Position numbers and translations under genes: made by a program
Source of the DNA: Chryseobacterium gleum
GTDB taxonomy: Bacteria; Bacteroidota; Bacteroidia; Flavobacteriales_D; Crocinitomicaceae
Length of the DNA stretch: 8,024 nucleotides
Assembly: GCA_945877045.1 (NCBI GenBank)
Contig: CAMCQW010000079.1
Location: 1-8,024, forward strand
Reading direction: 5' to 3'
Shown here: positions 6,979 through 8,024 of the stretch, piece by piece
Position numbering within the stretch: position 1 is the first letter of the stretch
Layout of the letters: the number at the start of each line of letters is the position of its first letter
Notes under the pieces: generated by a model
What the model saw: the letters and a program-made list of their open reading frames with translations, nothing else
What the model was told of the DNA's origin: nothing
Databases searched by the model: none

Positions 6979-7076
6979 TTACTAAAAAACAAGGGGTGAA
7001 GCGGGCAAGGCAGCGCCCATATTGGAAGAATGCATTGATTAATTTTGGAAATTATAATGTCATTTGTTTTTTATTC
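6979..7076 (+). repeat. Intergenic direct repeat, copy 2 (98 bp)
   Basis: This is the counterpart of 4858-4956 in the same orientation, about 2.1 kb downstream. The left block (6979-7014) and right block (7049-7076) are strongly conserved and the middle is diverged. Weaker similarity extends left to 6961, so the stretch matching the last codons of the lipoprotein gene is present here too, but as non-coding sequence: the TAA stop of copy 1 reads CAA here. In this copy GGGC (7003-7006) can pair with GCCC (7015-7018); that pairing is absent from copy 1. The copy ends 26 bp before the ATG at 7103, the same spacing as copy 1 to the pLGIC ATG. Confidence 0.85.
7040..7047 (+). promoter_or_regulatory. 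Candidate -7 element inside repeat copy 2
   Basis: TAATTTTG matches TAnnTTTG. It lies in the diverged middle of the repeat, not at the position of the copy 1 box, whose equivalent here (CATATTGG, 7019-7026) has two mismatches. No -33 TTG is found at the right distance. It would drive the small lipoprotein gene at 7103 with a leader of about 50 nt. Confidence 0.35.
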
Positions 7077-7102
7077 TTTACTTCCGAACAAATAAATTTC
7101 AA

Positions 7103-7561
7103 ATGATGAAAAAAACAATTTTCCTATTTCTAAGCTCCTTATTTGCCTTATCAGCATGTAAGAAAGAGAGTAAAACTCTTACCTATGAATTAGGACAGAA
7201 TTGTCTTGGTGGAATTGTTATCCAACTTGACGCTACAAAAGAGCATGGCTTAGTGGCTGCGCTTGCCGATCAAGTTACCTTCGCCCAACATTTAGATTGG
7301 GGTCAATCAAAAGCGGCTTGTGAAGCCTATTCCGAAGGAGGAGCTGGTTGGAGACTTCCTGTACAAGTTGAATTAGAGTTGATGTACACACAAAAAGCTA
7401 CCATTGGTGGATTTCAATCAAGAGATTATTGGACCTCAACTTTAGGCGGAAATAACAATGCTTGGTCTAAATATTTCGGGACACCCGGAGGGATTACAAC
7501 AAGTAATTGGAAACAATTGAGCAATTGCACTCTTTGTTCTAGAGCCGTAAAGGAATTCTAA
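7103..7561 (+). CDS. Small lipoprotein with a DUF1566 (Lcl_C)/FISUMP-type domain
   Basis: This exported lipoprotein has 152 residues. The signal peptide ends in the lipobox LSAC with Cys19 as the acylated residue, followed by KKES. The mature part is a single domain of the DUF1566/Lcl C-terminal type, common in Bacteroidota surface proteins. Visible motifs are HGLVAALADQ (48-57), the core GWRLPVQVELELMY (82-95), IGGF (101-104), DYWTSTLGG (108-116), AWSKYF (120-125) and the final SRAVKEF (146-152). Besides the acylated Cys it has C34, C73, C142 and C145, possibly forming disulphides. The start is ATG 7103 or the adjacent ATG 7106; the frame runs upstream to a TTG at 7064 inside the repeat, but that would bury the signal peptide. 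No enzymatic role is known for the domain, which is usually linked to surface binding or adhesion. GC is similar to the housekeeping genes (27/60 in one line counted). Confidence 0.85.
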   Translation: MMKKTIFLFLSSLFALSACKKESKTLTYELGQNCLGGIVIQLDATKEHGLVAALADQVTFAQHLDWGQSKAACEAYSEGGAGWRLPVQVELELMYTQKATIGGFQSRDYWTSTLGGNNNAWSKYFGTPGGITTSNWKQLSNCTLCSRAVKEF

Positions 7562-7586
7562 TAATTACTTTAGTCTTTTTATTTTT
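7548..7586 (+). terminator. Likely intrinsic terminator of the small lipoprotein gene
   Basis: TAAAG (7548-7552) pairs with CTTTA (7568-7572), and AATT (7554-7557) pairs with AATT (7563-7566). A single G·A mismatch separates the two stems and the loop is 5 nt. The T-rich run TCTTTTTATTTTT (7574-7586) follows directly. The left arm lies within the last codons. The element sits at the end of a convergent gene pair, where a terminator is expected, but the AT-rich stem is not very stable. Confidence 0.5.
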
Positions 7587-8024
7587 AAAAATTACCTCTT
7601 AGCGTTAGAATAAAATTCCTTCCTGGTGCTGATATGTTGGAGGCATACTGACGGTAATTTTGATCTAAGATGTTCTCACAAGCTACCTGCAAACTAATAG
7701 CCTTTGTGATCGAATAGGATACGCGTGCATTTAAAGTAAACCAGGAAGGCATTCCATCAACTGTTGCATAAGCAAAATTATCCTCTCCAATCATGTTGTA
7801 ATCAACAACTCGCTTCCATCCTGCATAATTCACGAAGAACTCTGTTCTTAATCGATTAACAGCAGAAATAACACTGAACTTTCCGAAAACGGGTGGAATA
7901 TGATCTAAAGGATAAGGCACTGAGTCAGTTGCTATGCGACCCTTCGTGTAATTCACTGTTCCTATGACCGAAATGTATTTGTTGATTTGTCCAGCAAGCG
8001 CTCCTTCTATTCCATAGATATAAG
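7585..8024 (-). CDS. TonB-dependent outer-membrane receptor, C-terminal part (gene runs off the window)
   Basis: This is the last 145 residues of a TonB-dependent receptor, a 22-stranded outer-membrane β-barrel that imports siderophores, cobalamin, metals or glycans using TonB energy. The reading frame is open to the window edge, so the plug domain and most of the barrel are missing. The visible part shows alternating amphipathic β-strands: YGIEGALAGQIN, YISVIGTVNYTKGR, then the typical PLDHIPPVFGKFSV turn, FFVNYAGWKR, and a final segment with WFTLNARVSY, LQVACENILDQNYRQYAS and ISAPGRNFILTLRGNF. It ends in the C-terminal Phe needed for BAM recognition. The closing N-x-LD-x-xY and PGR pattern is diagnostic for the family. 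The gene is convergent with the small lipoprotein gene, with 23 bp between the stop codons. The substrate cannot be judged without the rest. Confidence 0.92.
   Translation of the reverse strand, partial: YIYGIEGALAGQINKYISVIGTVNYTKGRIATDSVPYPLDHIPPVFGKFSVISAVNRLRTEFFVNYAGWKRVVDYNMIGEDNFAYATVDGMPSWFTLNARVSYSITKAISLQVACENILDQNYRQYASNISAPGRNFILTLRGNF

Noticed and set aside
7003..7018. GGGC/GCCC hairpin in repeat copy 2 as a conserved structured RNA
   Set aside because: The pairing partner is not conserved in copy 1 (TTCT), so there is no covariation support.
1..8024. tRNA, rRNA, CRISPR, transposase or known riboswitch
   Set aside because: None was recognised when reading both strands; the only repeats seen are the pair at 4858 and 6979.

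Overview
The window looks like chromosomal DNA of a member of the Bacteroidota, most likely the Flavobacteriales; a Crocinitomicaceae-like lineage is only a guess. The grounds are an AT-rich base composition, promoter -7 elements of the form TAnnTTTG, weak or absent Shine-Dalgarno sequences, GTG and TTG starts, a UvrA variant of the kind I recall from this phylum, and a TonB-dependent outer-membrane receptor.

Layout. Positions 1-459 (minus strand) hold the N-terminal 153 codons of an APC-family amino acid permease. It is divergent from uvrA (543-3317, plus), with an 83-bp shared promoter region containing an AAGTATA/TATACTT dyad. Next comes cmk (cytidylate kinase, 3391-4083, TTG start), which overlaps by 4 bp a lipoprotein of unknown function (4080-4871). 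This first half has ordinary housekeeping character.

The second half looks accessory. A pair of genes with clearly lower GC, a prokaryotic pentameric ligand-gated ion channel (pLGIC, 4983-5915) and a multi-spanning HGSNAT/DUF1624-like membrane acyltransferase (5917-6906), lies 1 bp apart as one transcription unit. It is bracketed by two imperfect direct repeats of almost equal length (99 bp at 4858-4956, 98 bp at 6979-7076). Each repeat ends at the same distance (26 bp) before the start codon of the next gene, and each region contains a candidate -7 element. The second repeat leads into a small DUF1566/Lcl-type lipoprotein (7103-7561), which ends in a hairpin plus T-tract. The last gene (7585-8024, minus, incomplete) is the C-terminal barrel of a TonB-dependent receptor, convergent with the lipoprotein gene.

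How it fits together. uvrA (nucleotide excision repair) and cmk (pyrimidine nucleotide metabolism) are probably separate transcripts in a conserved neighbourhood. The pLGIC/acyltransferase pair reads as a two-gene cell-envelope module acquired as a unit. The 'repeat + gene(s) + repeat + gene' arrangement, with the repeat supplying a promoter and leader, resembles a cassette array or a mobile intergenic element. It is the most interesting thing here. I found no tRNA, rRNA, CRISPR array, transposase or recombinase in the window.
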